A DNA stretch of 64,000 bases from Mugil cephalus (taxonomy: Eukaryota > Chordata > Actinopteri > Mugiliformes > Mugilidae), in contig NC_061787.1 of the NCBI RefSeq assembly GCF_022458985.1, forward strand, positions 23,383,629 through 23,447,628, written 5' to 3'. Position numbers and translations under genes: made by a program. The notes under the pieces are model-generated. The model saw only the letters and a list, made by a program, of their open reading frames with translations, ran no database searches and was not told the DNA's origin. The first letter of the stretch is position 1. Every line of letters begins with the position of its first letter. Positions 32,859 through 44,567 of this stretch are shown here, in pieces.

Positions 32859-35800
32859 ATGTCAAACCTGTTTATTTTAACAATACTCATGGCAATTACC
32901 TTCTCAACCATAAATGTGAGAAGTGTAAAGTCGAGAGTTAGAGCACAGAGTGTTTTATCATTTCTTAGTTCTTTTAAGTCAGATGTGTTTTTATTACAGG
33001 AATGTTGCATACCGTTTTTTAAAACACTACACACAATGGGAGGGCATATGGTCAGGGAAATCAATATGGAGCGGGTCAAATTACAACAGAAATGATGGGG
33101 TGGCCTTTTTAAAATCAAAACATCCTCACATTCTGGTGAAGGGCCGCACGGTGGTGAAAGACGGTAGGGCGCTTTTAGCACATTTGACTTTTATGGGACA
33201 GGATTTTAACCTTCTTAATATTTATGGTTTTAATGAAAGAAATGACAGGTATGACCTTTTGGAAGACTTGCAGTCCCACATGCTGGGTCAAAAACCCATT
33301 GATTTAGGGGGTGATTTTTAAACCCTGCATTTTAAGCAAAGGGGATAGAAGAGGAGCAGGAGACGATTTTAAAACGGACAAGCGTCGGTTTTAAAAAAAG
33401 ACGATGTGTGACGTTTTTAACTACAGGACTGTTTTAAAATCATGCATCCAAGAGAGGAGGGCTTCACCGGGGTTCAGTGGTGACGGCGCCAGAGCCTCTC
33501 CCATAGATTATTTGTTCCCAGGGACTGTGCACCCACGGATCCCTACATTGACACCTGTCTTCTTTTCTGATCACCACATGCTATCTTGCACTTATCACTC
33601 ACTTTGGGTGCGACACCAGGAAGAGGTCTGTGGAAACTCAATTGCTCCCTCCTAGAAACAAAGACATAGTAGTCGGTATAGGGAGCAATATAGAGAGTGG
33701 CAGACCCTTCAGGATTATACAACTCACGAGCAACTGGTGGGAAATGGTTAAAGGGAGGACCCAGACTTTTTTTAGACGAGCAGGGAAAAAAAAAAGTACA
33801 AGAAAACAGATGCATGATGGGACTGCAAAAACGACTTCAACGGTATTTTGATTAAATAAACATGGGTTCAATTTTAATGATGAAATAAAGCAAGTGAAAA
33901 CAGAAATGTCAAATTTGGCAGAAATCCAAAGTAAAGGAATTATTCTTCGAAGTAAAGAACAAGAAATAGAAGAAGGAGAAAAATGTAGGAGATACTTTTT
34001 TAAAAAAATTATGAAAAAGGGGAGGGAATGTCCTAAAACTGAGGGGGCCGGATGGTAGCCTGGCAAGCACTTCAGATGGGGCCCAGCAGGTTGTCATCAA
34101 ATTCTATAAAAAATTTTATACAAGGAAAAAGCTGTTGAGAATGATACAATGACTGAAGTTTTAGATTTTATTGACCGGACAGTTACAGACAGTGTGATTT
34201 TAACCAAGATTTTACCCTTGAAGAGTTTAACAAGGCTATCTTGAGTTTTAAGAGAGGGAAGTCCCCAGGCCCTGACGGACTTCCTGTGAATTTTATCAAA
34301 CGTTCTGGGACTTTTTAGTACCTGACCTGCTTGTTGTTTTTAAAGACTTTAAACGGCTGGACCTTTTACCGGGACAGTTTTAGAGTGGGGGCAGTGACAC
34401 TCCTCCACAAAGACAAAGAAAAAACGGACCTGAAGAACTGGAGACCAATCACGCTCTTAAACTCTGACTGTAAACTTTTTAACAAATTTTTTAGCGACAC
34501 GGATGAGCATGGTTTAGAGGACTTGTTTCACCCGGATCAAGTCTGTGCCATACGGGGAGGAGGATCACAGACGGCCTGGTACTGATCCGAGTACACCATC
34601 GGGTTACGCGAGAGACAGAAACATTCGGCTAGTAGTCCTAAATTTAGACTTTGAGAAAGCCATTGATCGAGTCTCGCACCAGTACCTTTTTAGGGTATAC
34701 TGCAAAAAATGGGCTTCCAGAGAGGTTTATAACGTGGGTGGGACTGTTGTACCGGGGATTAGCAGCAGATTTCTATTTAAAAGGGCATCTTACAAAAGCA
34801 GTCGATTTTAACTGCGGTGTCCGTCAGGGCTGTCCGTTATCTGCCCTCCTCTATGTGGTTTGTAAAAGAACCATTGGCACAGATCTTGAGAAGGGACAAA
34901 AGAATCAATGGAGTGGGAATTCGGGAAGCGGGGGACTCCCCCACCAAGTGCATTTTGTACATGGACGACATAAACATTTTATGCACTGACCTTTTATCTG
35001 TGAACAGACTCTAGATTTGACAGACTGGTTTGGACAAGCCTCTGGCTCAAGACTGAACAGAGAAAAAACTCAAGCACAATTTTACGGAGCATGGACGCAG
35101 ACAAAAGAAAACAGGACTCGATGTGACTCAGACACAGGAAAACCAGAAATATATTGGTATAAAATTTGACAGGGAGGGAGGAGGGAATGCAAAATTGGGA
35201 AACAGACGTGGTAGGAAAGTTAGACAAAGACTAGGATTTTGGGGACTTAGAGGACGGGACGATAGAAGGGAAGGTTTTAATCATTAAAGCTGTGATTTTA
35301 CCTTACTTTTACTAAATCAGTTCTGTTTTTACCCCGCCTAGAAAAATGTGCTTTTAAATCTAGATCGGGCCATTTTTTACTTCATAGGGGGATCAAAATG
35401 GGAAAGACTGAGGAGACACCAAATGAAGAAACAAAAGGAAAAAGGAGGCAAGGGAGAAACCTGACTTACGTCTGTTTCCCCCGGAAGCAGATACACTTCA
35501 CCCCAAATTTGCAAATGCCACAGACCCATCCAGGAATCTCAAGACAGCGGCGATGACAAGATTCGGGATGGGACCTACCTCAGAAGACTGAAAATTATAC
35601 CCAAAGACTTAAGAACACCTGTGTCTTTTAACCTACCACCTGCATATGCTTTTATTCAAATGTTTTTAAAGCATTTAAGTTAGAGGGTGAAAAACCCTAC
35701 AGCTTTTATGTAACCATCGCCATGTCATCTCTTTTTGTGCAGGAACGGGAGCCAGTGAACCCAAATGCGCGGGCTTGCACTCGGCGAGCCCTCCACAGTT

Positions 35801-36474
35801 TGGCGCAATGTAAACCATCCGCTCTCCCAAACAGACTCCGGGACCTGTCATGGATGGTGGCACATGAGATCCTCCCGGTCAGGTCCGTCATGCACTCCCG
35901 GGGCATGGCAAAAAAGTCAACCTGCCCCCCGACCGGGTTGTGGCGCACCTGAGACGGTGAGGCACTTGCTCTGGGAGTGCAGCGCTGCCGAAGCCCTGTG
36001 GGCAATGGCTGGCTCCTTAAATTTCCCGTATTGCCAGCAAGGGAGGTCCTTACAGCCCAGCTGGTGCTGTATGGGGTGAGCCATGACAATAAATCACAGA
36101 GTAAAGAAGAGTTTGCCAAGCAGTGGCTCGCCCTAGCCGCCATCAAAGACGCCATGTGTACCTCCAGAAACTTGCTGGTAAGAAGGCACATGCAGATCCC
36201 CCCCGTGGCTGTGATCCGGATTGCTGCAGCAACGGCCAAAGCTGCCGGAGTTGCAGGCGGCAAGCCAAGGACACTGCCACAAAGAAGAATCGCCTCTGTG
36301 CCTATTCGGAAGAAGGAGCCAGAGTCACACGGGAAAAGGTCAAAGCAGCGGCGGCCTGGCCCTCCGGGAGTGGAAGGTGGGAAGGAGCAACAGGGTGGGG
36401 ATCCCCTCTGTGCACCAGGACGGATACCGAGAGACCCCCTGTTTCGGGGCGGAAATGAGTAGACTTATTAAGGA
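32859..36474 (+). pseudogene. Keno copy 1 ORF2 (disrupted)
   Basis: Starts [20 protein letters not shown] as in copy 2. Endonuclease landmarks ([24 protein letters not shown]) and RT landmarks ([55 protein letters not shown]) are all findable, but across many frame changes. The KAIDRVSH block differs from KAFDRVSH in copy 2. Minus-strand frames of up to 185 codons overlap this gene and are shadows. Confidence 0.75.
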
Positions 36475-36633
36475 CTCACTCCGCTTCTGTACAAAAGAGA
36501 ATATACAAAAAATGTTTTAAAAACATATTTATTTTATCTTAACTAAAATTTAAAAGCAATGTGTGTGTGATGTGAACGATGACTCAAAGCATTTTGTATC
36601 AATAAATAATTTTAATAAAAAAAAAAAAAAAAA

Positions 36634-36786
36634 TCTGTTCTTATCAGTTTAATATCTGATAGGGTCCCCCTATCGGGACCATATATAAGTTGTTTTTGGG
36701 TTTGGGAGATGGAGCAAGGGCTTGCTCTCTCCACCCCAAAGCTTTGACCAGGTTTTTGCAGTACCTCCGGGAGGGGTTTGCACCCC
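36634..36786 (+). pseudogene. U2 snRNA 3' fragment (split by LINE)
   Basis: Resumes at U2 nucleotide 39 (TCTGTTCTTATCAG) and runs through the Sm site and the 3' stem-loops. Nucleotides 27-38 are absent from both fragments. This fragment shows changed bases in the stem after GATA and near CTCTCCACCCCAAAGC, so it is decayed or poorly sequenced. Confidence 0.85.
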
Positions 36787-37187
36787 CCTACACGTGTCAA
36801 CAAACAAGAACGGCTTGGTAAGCTCTGGAAGAAAAGCCGGTTTGCGCTCGCCTCGAAAGGACTTCTTCAGTGGCTTTTATTTTTACACAGAGTTTCTTGG
36901 CCGGTACCCTGATTACCCAGCCAATGGAAACAAAAGCACGCCATATCTTTATTGTCTACCTCCTCACCAGTAAACAACCACCTATGACACAATTTGAGAA
37001 CTAGGCTCGCCATCTTCATCTCGTTCAAATACGGAATAGAAACCGACCGGAGTTCCGGACAACAGCAGCGTAGCAGATGGCTACACGCACCTGTATGACC
37101 TGGCTTTGCTAAGGCGTAGATTGTCAGCACCATCAGTCTGCACGGTGTGTCAGGGACAGACTCCTTCGCCTGCGACTTGTGCCACTC
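36787..37187. promoter_or_regulatory. U2-U1 spacer, short type (presumed U1 promoter)
   Basis: About 400 bp between U2 and U1 without the 1.29-kb insert. It carries the short post-U2 form (CTCTGGAAGAAAAG) and GAGAACTAGGCTCGCC, both typical of insert-free units. It must include the U1 snRNA promoter (DSE and PSE are family knowledge), but I could not pick out the PSE by eye. Confidence 0.5.
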
Positions 37188-37351
37188 ATACTTACCTGGC
37201 AGGGGAGATACCGTGATCAAAAAGGCGGTTCACCCAGGGCGAGGCTCGCCATTGCACTCCAGGTCGTGCTGACCCCTGCGAATTCCCCAAATGTGGGAAT
37301 CTCGACTGCATAATTTCTGGCAGTGGGGGACTGCGTTCGCGCTCTCCCCTG
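37188..37351 (+). ncRNA. RNU1: U1 snRNA
   Basis: Complete 164-nt U1 gene. It starts ATACTTACCTGGCAGGGGAG, where ACTTACCTG pairs with 5' splice sites. It continues with the stem-loop I to III region (TTGCACTCCAGG loop II), the Sm site ATAATTTCTGG and the terminal stem ending CTCTCCCCTG. U1 snRNP starts spliceosome assembly in the nucleus. The gene lies 387 bp upstream of a U2 start that is interrupted by a LINE; the U1 itself looks usable. Confidence 0.93.
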
Positions 37352-37574
37352 ATGATGTGTAGACTGTAAATCTTACTCCTGCAACGCTTTCAGTAGACCG
37401 CCTGGGACACACACGCACAGAGCGAGAGAGAGACAGAAGGATGAGCTGGATAAAAACAGGATATAGTGGTTTAGCTTTCCCCGCGCACATATCCCAGCTG
37501 ACGTTCTGGGACCAAACCACGAGTGAGAGTGAGGGTGTGGAGACGGGACACATATTGTCCAAGCCTTTGCGAGT

Positions 37575-37600
37575 ATCGCTTCTCGGCCTTTTGGCTAAGA
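37575..37600 (+). pseudogene. U2 snRNA 5' fragment (split by LINE)
   Basis: Exactly the first 26 nt of U2 (ATCGCTTCTCGG...GGCTAAGA). The LINE starts with CTGCGATCGC. The upstream ~220 bp is the same as in the intact U2 units, so a transcript started here would be U2 leader fused to LINE RNA. Confidence 0.93.
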
Positions 37601-37886
37601 CTGCGATCGCTCCTCAGGGTGGTGAAAGTGATTGTCTCTGTGACATAGCTTTACGCCAACGTTTTGGAGAACATCATTGCACAACTTTGTCTATTTTAAG
37701 GGTTCATCTGTTTATTACAGCTGCATCCTTACGGATAAAGTAGTTCATTTTCTTGCGTCTTTTGCACACAAGGTAAGTTTTGCACTAATTTATTGTTATT
37801 TATTGGTTTTATTGTTTTAATCCAGTTGTTTGTTAGAAACATTTTATAGCTGTTTTTTAGCACCCCAAGCTGGTGGTGCCTCCAAA

Positions 37887-39181
37887 ATGTCGGCCAGCTA
37901 TGCCGGCACACGGAGGCACCACAGTGTCCGCTTCTCTTCGAAGGAGGTTGATGGAAAACACGTGGGGATGTCAAGACTTGACTTCTCACGGAATCTAATA
38001 CAAAAGACCTTGAAGTTTACCGCAGATGACCTCAACTGTATTCTGACCTTACCCTTTAACAAGGGCTTTGACGTAAGCTTCTGTTCAGCATTGTTACTCC
38101 GTGACTTTTGGATAAGGTACGAAAATGTGAAATCCCAGTTCTCGGCTTTTAATGTGGAGAAACTGACTGATAATAGCCTGAAAACGGTTATTGTTAGAAT
38201 GTTCAATGAAACAGTAAATGCTGAGGACATTTGCTCATGGCTGGGAAGATTTTGCACTGTTAAAGGCCAGGCTACCAAGGTTAAGGATGAGGACGGCATC
38301 TGGAACTGTGCCTGGAGGGTACCCATTCAACAATGGCAGGACCCCCAGGGCTTCCAGGGCCTGAAACATCTACCATCAATGATAGTTCTTGGTGAAAACA
38401 GGGGCTATATCCACTACCAGGGACAGCCCAAGCTCTGCCGCAGTGTGGTGAGCATGGGCACCTGGTAGAGGCATGTGATAAAATCGTTTGTGGGAAATGT
38501 AGAGAAATTGGGCACACCTTTGAGGAGTGCACCAATGGCAGAAAGTGCAATCTCTGTGGAGAGGGAGACCACCTGTTCAGAGATTGCCCAAAATCTTTTG
38601 CCAACAAGTTGAAACTGACAAAACAAAAGGACATGGTACAAAATGGCGGAATGAGAGAGACGGTGACAGAGCTGATTGAAGGGGCGGAGCCGGAAATTTC
38701 AAATCTCCCGCCAAAACCCGTCATTGGTGGAGATGTGGAAGAAGGGGAGGGGCATGGTCCACCCCCACCGACTAGCACTGAAACAGAGGAGATGGGTCAG
38801 GTGGAGGGTGGACCCACTGGTGGACATGACAATCAAGAAAGCCAAGATGAACCCCTCCCCGATGCCCAACCTTCTAAGAGGCTTGCATCAGAATTGTCCT
38901 CTGAGTCTCTTGAAAACTCAGAGAAGAGGGGAAGGGTTGAGACCGCATCAGAAGATTCTTCTGAAGATTCTTCTGGTGGGTCAAGAATCTTCCCCTCCGA
39001 TTCACCCAATGAGGTCTCTTTTTTAAATATTGCTCTACAATCAACCCCGAAAGACACAAAGCTAAACGCAACATTGCAGCAACGGCCCCCACCTAGACGT
39101 CGACGGGGGAATGGGGCTCAACCACTTCACTCTCAGTCTGTGGAAGTGAAGGAGGAGCTCCATTCACAAGAAATTAACTAA
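37887..39181 (+). CDS. Keno copy 2 ORF1, CCHC nucleic-acid-binding protein (one frame break)
   Basis: About 431 codons from [14 protein letters not shown], chosen because this ATG is shared by all copies. Residues ~45-160 form a globular domain ([32 protein letters not shown]) resembling the N-terminal part of ZCCHC3-like proteins. It is followed by [13 protein letters not shown] and three CX2CX4HX4C knuckles at about 184-197, 202-215 and 221-234. The tail is acidic and serine-rich, then basic (PPPRRRRG). The protein presumably coats LINE RNA. In this copy one base is lost within the first knuckle (about 38443); copy 3 reads [14 protein letters not shown] there without a break. Confidence 0.85.
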
Positions 39182-39231
39182 CACTGTGTTTTAGTTCAAA
39201 ACCACTCGTCATAACATTTTAGTCTTTTAAA

Positions 39232-42200
39232 ATGTCAAACCTGTTTATTTTAACAATACTCATGGCAATTACCTTCTCAACCATAAATGTGAGAAGTGTA
39301 AAGTCGAGAGTTAGAGCACAGAGTGTTTTATCATTTCTTAGTTCTTTTAAGTCAGATGTGTTTTTATTACAGGAATGTTGCATACCGTTTTTTAAACACT
39401 ACACACAATGGGTGGGCATATGGTCAGGGAAATCAATATGGAGCGGGTCAAATTACAACAGAAATGATGGAGTGGCCATTTTAATCAACAATCCTCACAT
39501 TCTGGTGAAGGGCAGCACGGTGGTGAAAGACGGTAGGGCGCTTTTAGCACATTTGACTTTTATGGGACAGGATTTTAACCTTCTTAATATTTATGGTTTT
39601 AATGAAAGAAATGACAGGTATGACCTTTTGGAAGACTTGCAGTCCCACATGCTGGGTCGAAAACCATTGATTTTAGGGGGTGATTTTTAACTGCATTTTA
39701 AGCAAAGGGGATAGAAGAGGAGCAGGAGACGATTTTAAAACGGACAAGACGTCGGTTTTATTAAAGACGATGTGTGACGTTTTTAAACTACAGGACTGTT
39801 TTAAAATCATGCATCCAAGAGAGGAGGGCTTCACCTGGTTCAGTGGTGACGGCGCCAGAGCCTCTCGCATAGATTATTTGTTCACCAGGGACTGTGCACC
39901 CACGGATGCTACATTGACACCTGTCTTCTTTTCTGATCACCACATGCTATCTTGCACATTATCACTCACTTTGGGTGCGACACCAGGAAGAGGTCTGTGG
40001 AAACTCAATTGCTCCCTCCTAGAAGACAAAGACATAGTTAGTCGGTATAGGGAGCAATATAGAGAGTGGCAGACCCTTCAGGACTTATACAACTCACGAG
40101 CACACTGGTGGGAAATGGTTAAAGGGAGGACCCAGACTTTTTTTAGACGAGCAGGGAAAAGAAAAAAGTACAAAGAAAACAGATGCATGATGGGACTGCA
40201 AAAACGACTTCAACGGTATTTTGAATTAAATAAACATGGGTTCAATTTTAATGATGAAATAAAGCAAGTGAAAACAGAAATGTCAAATTTGGCAGAAATC
40301 CAAAGTAAAGGAATTATTCTTCGAAGTAAAGAACAAGAAATAGAAGAAGGAGAAAAATGTAGGAGATACTTTTTTAAAAAAATAATGAACAAGGGAGGGA
40401 ATGTCCTAAAACTGAGGGGGGCGGATGGTAGCCTGGCAAGCACTTCAGATGGGGCCCAGCAGGTTGTCATCAAATTCTATGAAAATCTATACAAGGAAAA
40501 AGCTGTTGAGAATGATACAATGACTGAAGTTTTAGATTTTATTGACCGGGACAGTTACAGACAGTGTGATTTTAACCCAAGATTTTACCCTTGAAGAGTT
40601 AAACAAGGCTATCTTGAGTTTTAAGAGAGGGAAGTCCCCAGGCCCTGACGGACTTCCCTGTGAATTTTATCAAACGTTCTGGGACATTTTAGTACCTGAC
40701 CTGCTTGTTGTTTTAAAGACTTTGAACGGCTGGACCTTTTACCTGACAGTTTTAGAGTAGGGGCAGTGACACTCCTCCACAAAGACAAAGACAAAACGGA
40801 CCTGAAGAACTGGAGACCAATCACGCTCTTAAACTCTGACTGTAAACTTTTTAACAAACTTTTAGCGACACGGATGAGCATGGTTTTAGAGGACTTGATT
40901 CACCCGGATCAAGTCTGTGCCATACCGGGGAGGAGGATCACAGACGGCCTGGTACTGATCCGAGACACCATCTGTTACGCGAGAGACAGAAACATTCGGC
41001 TAGTAGTCCTAATTTAGACTTTGAGAAAGCCTTTGATCGAGTCTCGCACCAGTACCTTTTTAGGGTACTGCAAAAAATGGGCTTCCCAGAGAGGTTTATA
41101 ACGTGGGTGGGACTGTTGTACCGGGGGATTAGCAGCAGATTTCTAGTTAATGGGCATCTTACAAAAGCAGTCGATATTAACTGCGGTGTCCGTCAGGGCT
41201 GTCCGTTATCTGCCCTCTCTATGTGGTTTGTATAGAACCATTGGCACAGATCTTGAGAAGGGACAAAAGAATCAATGGAGTGGGAATTCCGGGAAGCGGG
41301 GGACTCACCACCAAGTGCATTTTGTACATGGACGACATAAACATTTTATGCACTGACCTTTTATCTGTGAACAGGACTCTAGACTTGACAGACTGGTTTG
41401 GACAAGCCTCTGGCTCAAGACTGAACAGAGAAAAAACTCAAGCACAATTTTACGGAGCATGGACGCAGACAAGAGAAAACAGGACTCGATGTGACTCAGA
41501 CACAGGAAAACCAGAAAATATTGGGTATAAAATTTGACAGGGAGGGAGGAGGGAATGCAAATTGGACAGACGTGGTAGGGAAAGTTAGACAAAGACTAGG
41601 ATTTTGGGGACTTAGAGGACTGACGATAGAAGGGAAGGTTTTAATCATTAAAGCTGTGATTTTACCCTTACTTTTACTAATCAGTTCTGTTTTTACCCCC
41701 GCCTAGAAATGTGCTTTTAAATCTAGATCGGGCCATTTTTTACTTCATATGGGGATCAAAATGGGGAAAGACTGAGGAGACACCAAATGAAGAAACACAA
41801 AGGAAAAAGGAGGCAAGGGAGTACCTGACTTACGTCTGTTTCTCGGAAGCAGATACACTTCACTCCATATTGCAAATGCCACAGACCCATCCAGGAATCT
41901 CAAGACAGCGGCGATGACAAGATTCTGGATGGGGACCTACCTCAGAAGACTGAAAATTCTACCCAAAGACTTAAAAACACCTGTGTCTTTTAACCTACGT
42001 CCTGCATATGCTTTTATTCAAATGTTTTTAAAGCATTTTAACCTAGAGGGTGAAGAACTACAGCTTTTCTGTAACCATCGCCATGTCATCTCTTTTGTGC
42101 AGGAACGAGAGCCAGTGAATCCACTGCGCGGGCTTGCACTCGGCGAGCCCTCCACAGTTTGGCGCAATGTAAACCATCCCGCTCTCCCAAACAGACTCCG

Positions 42201-42834
42201 GGACCTGTCATGGATGGTGGCACATGAGATCCTCCCGGTCAGGTCCGTCATGCACTCCCGGGGCATGGCAAGAAACTCAACCTGCCCCCGACCGGGTTGT
42301 GGCGCACCTGAGACGGTGAGGCACTTGCTCTGGGAGTGCAGCGCTGCCGAAGACCTGTGGGCAATGGCTGGCTCCTTAAATTTCCCGTACTTGCCAGCAA
42401 GGGAGGTCCTTACAGCCCAGCTGGTGCTGTATGGGGTGAGCCATGACAATAAATCACAGAGTAAAGAAGAGTTTGCCAAGCAGTGGCTCGCCCTAGCCGC
42501 CATCAAAGACGCCATGTGGACCTCCAGAAACTTGCTGGTAAGAAGGCACATGCAGATCCCCCCCGTGGCTGTGATCCGGATGGCTGCAGCAACGGCCAAA
42601 GCTGCCGGAGTTGCAGGCGGCAAGCCAAGGACACAGCCACAAAGAAGAATCGCCTCTGTGCCTATTCGGAAGAAGGAGCCAGAGTCACACGGGAAAAGGT
42701 CAAAGCAGCGGCGGCCTGGCCCTCCGGGAGTGGAAGGTGGGAAGGAGCAACAGGGTGGGGATCTCCTCTGTGCACCAGGACAGGATACCGAGAGACCTCC
42801 TGTTTCGGGGAGCGAAATGAGTAGACTTATTTAA
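39232..42834 (+). CDS. Keno copy 2 ORF2, endonuclease/reverse transcriptase (several frame breaks)
   Basis: About 1,200 codons. The APE-type endonuclease has INVRS (residue ~19), LQE (~45), GGDFN (~147), SRIDYLF and SDHHM (~232). It is followed by a lysine-rich linker. The reverse transcriptase has NWRPITLLN (~525), [12 protein letters not shown] (~594), [11 protein letters not shown] (~652) and YMDD (~698). The C-terminus has a knuckle of form C-x4-C-x7-H-x4-C ([19 protein letters not shown], ~1017). The endonuclease nicks the U2 gene and the RT primes from the nick. Frame breaks occur in homopolymers, for example an extra T after GGDF near 39686, where copy 5 reads GGDFNCI. Sequencing error is therefore plausible. 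Confidence 0.88.
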
Positions 42835-42998
42835 GGACTCACTCCGCTTCTGTACAAAAGAGAATATACACAAAATGTTTTAAAAACATATTTATGTTAT
42901 CTTAACTGAAATTAATGCAATGTGTGTGTGATGTGAACCGATGACTCAAAGCATTTTGTATCAATAAATAATTTTAATAAAAAAAAAAAAAAAAAAAA

Positions 42999-43147
42999 TC
43001 TGTTCTTATCAGTTTAATATCTGATACGTCCTCTATCCGAGGACCATATATTAAGTTGATTTTTGGGTTTGGGAGATGGAGCAAGGGCTTGCTCTCTCCA
43101 CTCCACGCATCGACCTGGTATTGCAGTACCTCCGGGAGCGGTGCACT
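42999..43147 (+). pseudogene. U2 snRNA 3' fragment (split by LINE)
   Basis: U2 from nucleotide 39 to the 3' end, with the GATTTTTGG Sm site, the CAAGGGCTTGCTCTCTCCAC stem-loop region and the AGCGGTGCACT end, all as in intact copies. The GTGTCAACAAACAAGAA 3' box-like sequence follows. Confidence 0.92.
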
Positions 43148-43282
43148 CCTCTACACGTGTCAACAAACAAGAACGGCTTGGTAAGCTCTGCGTACAACTT
43201 GGCTGACTCTGGAAGAAGAAGCCGGATGCGCTCGCCTCGTAGGACTTCTTCAGTGGCTGTATCTTTACACAGAGTTTCTTGG
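43148..43282. other. U2 3' spacer, long type
   Basis: Long form of the post-U2 spacer, with CTGCGTACAACTTGGCTGAC before the GGAAGAAGAAGCCGG stretch. In every unit this long form is followed by the 1.29-kb insert. The short form (36820, 47768) never is. Confidence 0.8.
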
Positions 43283-44567
43283 TCTTGTGGCGGGGCGGTA
43301 GGGCTAATAAATTGTACTTAGTTATTTTACACTGAAATCAGTATACTTGTTGCCAGACAACGCCACCTCAGGTACTCACCCTAAGGACATTACTATTACC
43401 AGATCTTCGGTTTTACACAATACAGGTCCGTTGCTCGGCAAGCAAGAGACGTGGCCCATGAAATTAGTCACAATAATATTTTATTAATACAAAGGATCCA
43501 AACAAAAGAAAATGCAAAAACAAAAGTCAGACACACGTGAAAAGAGCACACCCGTGAACGACCCACATCCCTGGAAACGGCACAGCAGACAGGAGGATCT
43601 CCTACGATCACCCACACCACTACAGGCCGTCAGCCCCTGAAACAAAAAGAAAAGCACCAAATATAATCAGCAAATATACAAAGTTAAAATATCACCAGAT
43701 GAAATGATAAAACTGCTAATACAAATCAAATCGCCAGCATCAATTGAACACAATCGGAATTGAATGAAAAACGAAATCCAAAAGTGTGAACCAGATAAAA
43801 GGGGTCACGAAACCCTCACTAAAAAAAGAGCGGACGCTGGCAACCGAGAACGGGCTGCTACGAGCCGCGGCGAAGGCGAACGAACCAACCACAGGTGGGC
43901 GACAAGCGCAATAGGACGGACGGCAGCAAAGCACCGCAGCACGCCGGAGCCAGCCAAACCCGAGCCGGGAAACAGCTGCACGGACGGACAGGAACTTGAA
44001 GCAGGACAAAGCAGCAGAGGTCATGCAGACGGAAGGGAGCCAATGGAGGTGATGGACTTGATCCTACTTAAACAAAAAAGGAAATTAAATACCCGATCGC
44101 TCCCCCCACAGGACAGGTTAGACTCAGAAAGAACGAAATACATACCTTATGGTACAGCACCTGTTCATGCAACCAGTGAGACGAGGCAAGAGCAGCGAGC
44201 CGCTACCAGCATTTACCTGTGACCACACTACATTAAACTACTGATAACGAGAGATCCAGCACAACGAGAAAGGATACGCACCAGACAAGGAGACCACATG
44301 GAGCCAGAATCCACCCACAGCCCCTTTGTCACAGCACAAGAGTGCTATTCTCTTTTCAAGAGAAATAGTTAAGGCTCCCGCAAATACAAAACTGGCAAAA
44401 ACGTACGCGGCCCCCGGAGTTACCTGTTGCAGCCACACAGGACGTCCCAGAAATTACGCCAGCGGGAGACAGAGGGAGGAGGCGTAGGAGGGGCCGCTCT
44501 TTTATCCACGACCCCATCATAATTGACTCCTGGCCACGCCCAGCCGCATAATTATATGCTGCTACAG
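43283..44567. repeat. 1.29-kb spacer insert, copy 2
   Basis: Cleanest copy, 1285 bp, from TCTTGTGGCGGGGCGG to TGCTGCTACAG. Compared with the insert-free junction (TTTCTTGG joined to CCGGTTACCC at 47840), it adds this block with at most a degraded 4-bp GGCC-type duplication (GGTC left, AGCC right). Near-identity with copy 1 indicates spread by unit duplication and not by repeated insertion. Confidence 0.6.

Larger units (their letters stand above)
31223..36633 (+). mobile_element. Keno-type LINE in U2, copy 1
   Basis: A full-length non-LTR retrotransposon of about 5.4 kb. It has a ~290-bp 5' UTR, a CCHC-type ORF1, an endonuclease/RT ORF2, a short 3' UTR ending AATAAATAATTTTAAT, and a run of A. 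It lies in sense orientation in U2 after nucleotide 26. This copy has many small insertions relative to copy 2, mostly in homopolymers, so its frames are more broken than those of copy 2. Some of these may be sequencing error. Confidence 0.9.
37601..42998 (+). mobile_element. Keno-type LINE in U2, copy 2 (best preserved)
   Basis: A 5.4-kb, full-length U2-specific LINE of the Tx1 group (L1 clade). It has a ~285-bp 5' UTR, ORF1 (37887-39181), ORF2 (39232-42834), a ~120-bp 3' UTR with AATAAATAATTTTAAT, and about 20 terminal A. It starts right after U2 nucleotide 26, and U2 resumes at nucleotide 39. Insertion is in sense. The family name rests on the U2 target site plus the CCHC ORF1 and APE-type ORF2. 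A search against Keno consensus sequences would settle it. Confidence 0.93.

Noticed and set aside
42018-42623. A 201-codon open frame on the minus strand, with a 185-codon equivalent at 35706-36263
   Set aside because: It is antisense to the GC-rich C-terminal part of LINE ORF2, differs only by the LINE copy, and has no motif. A shadow frame.
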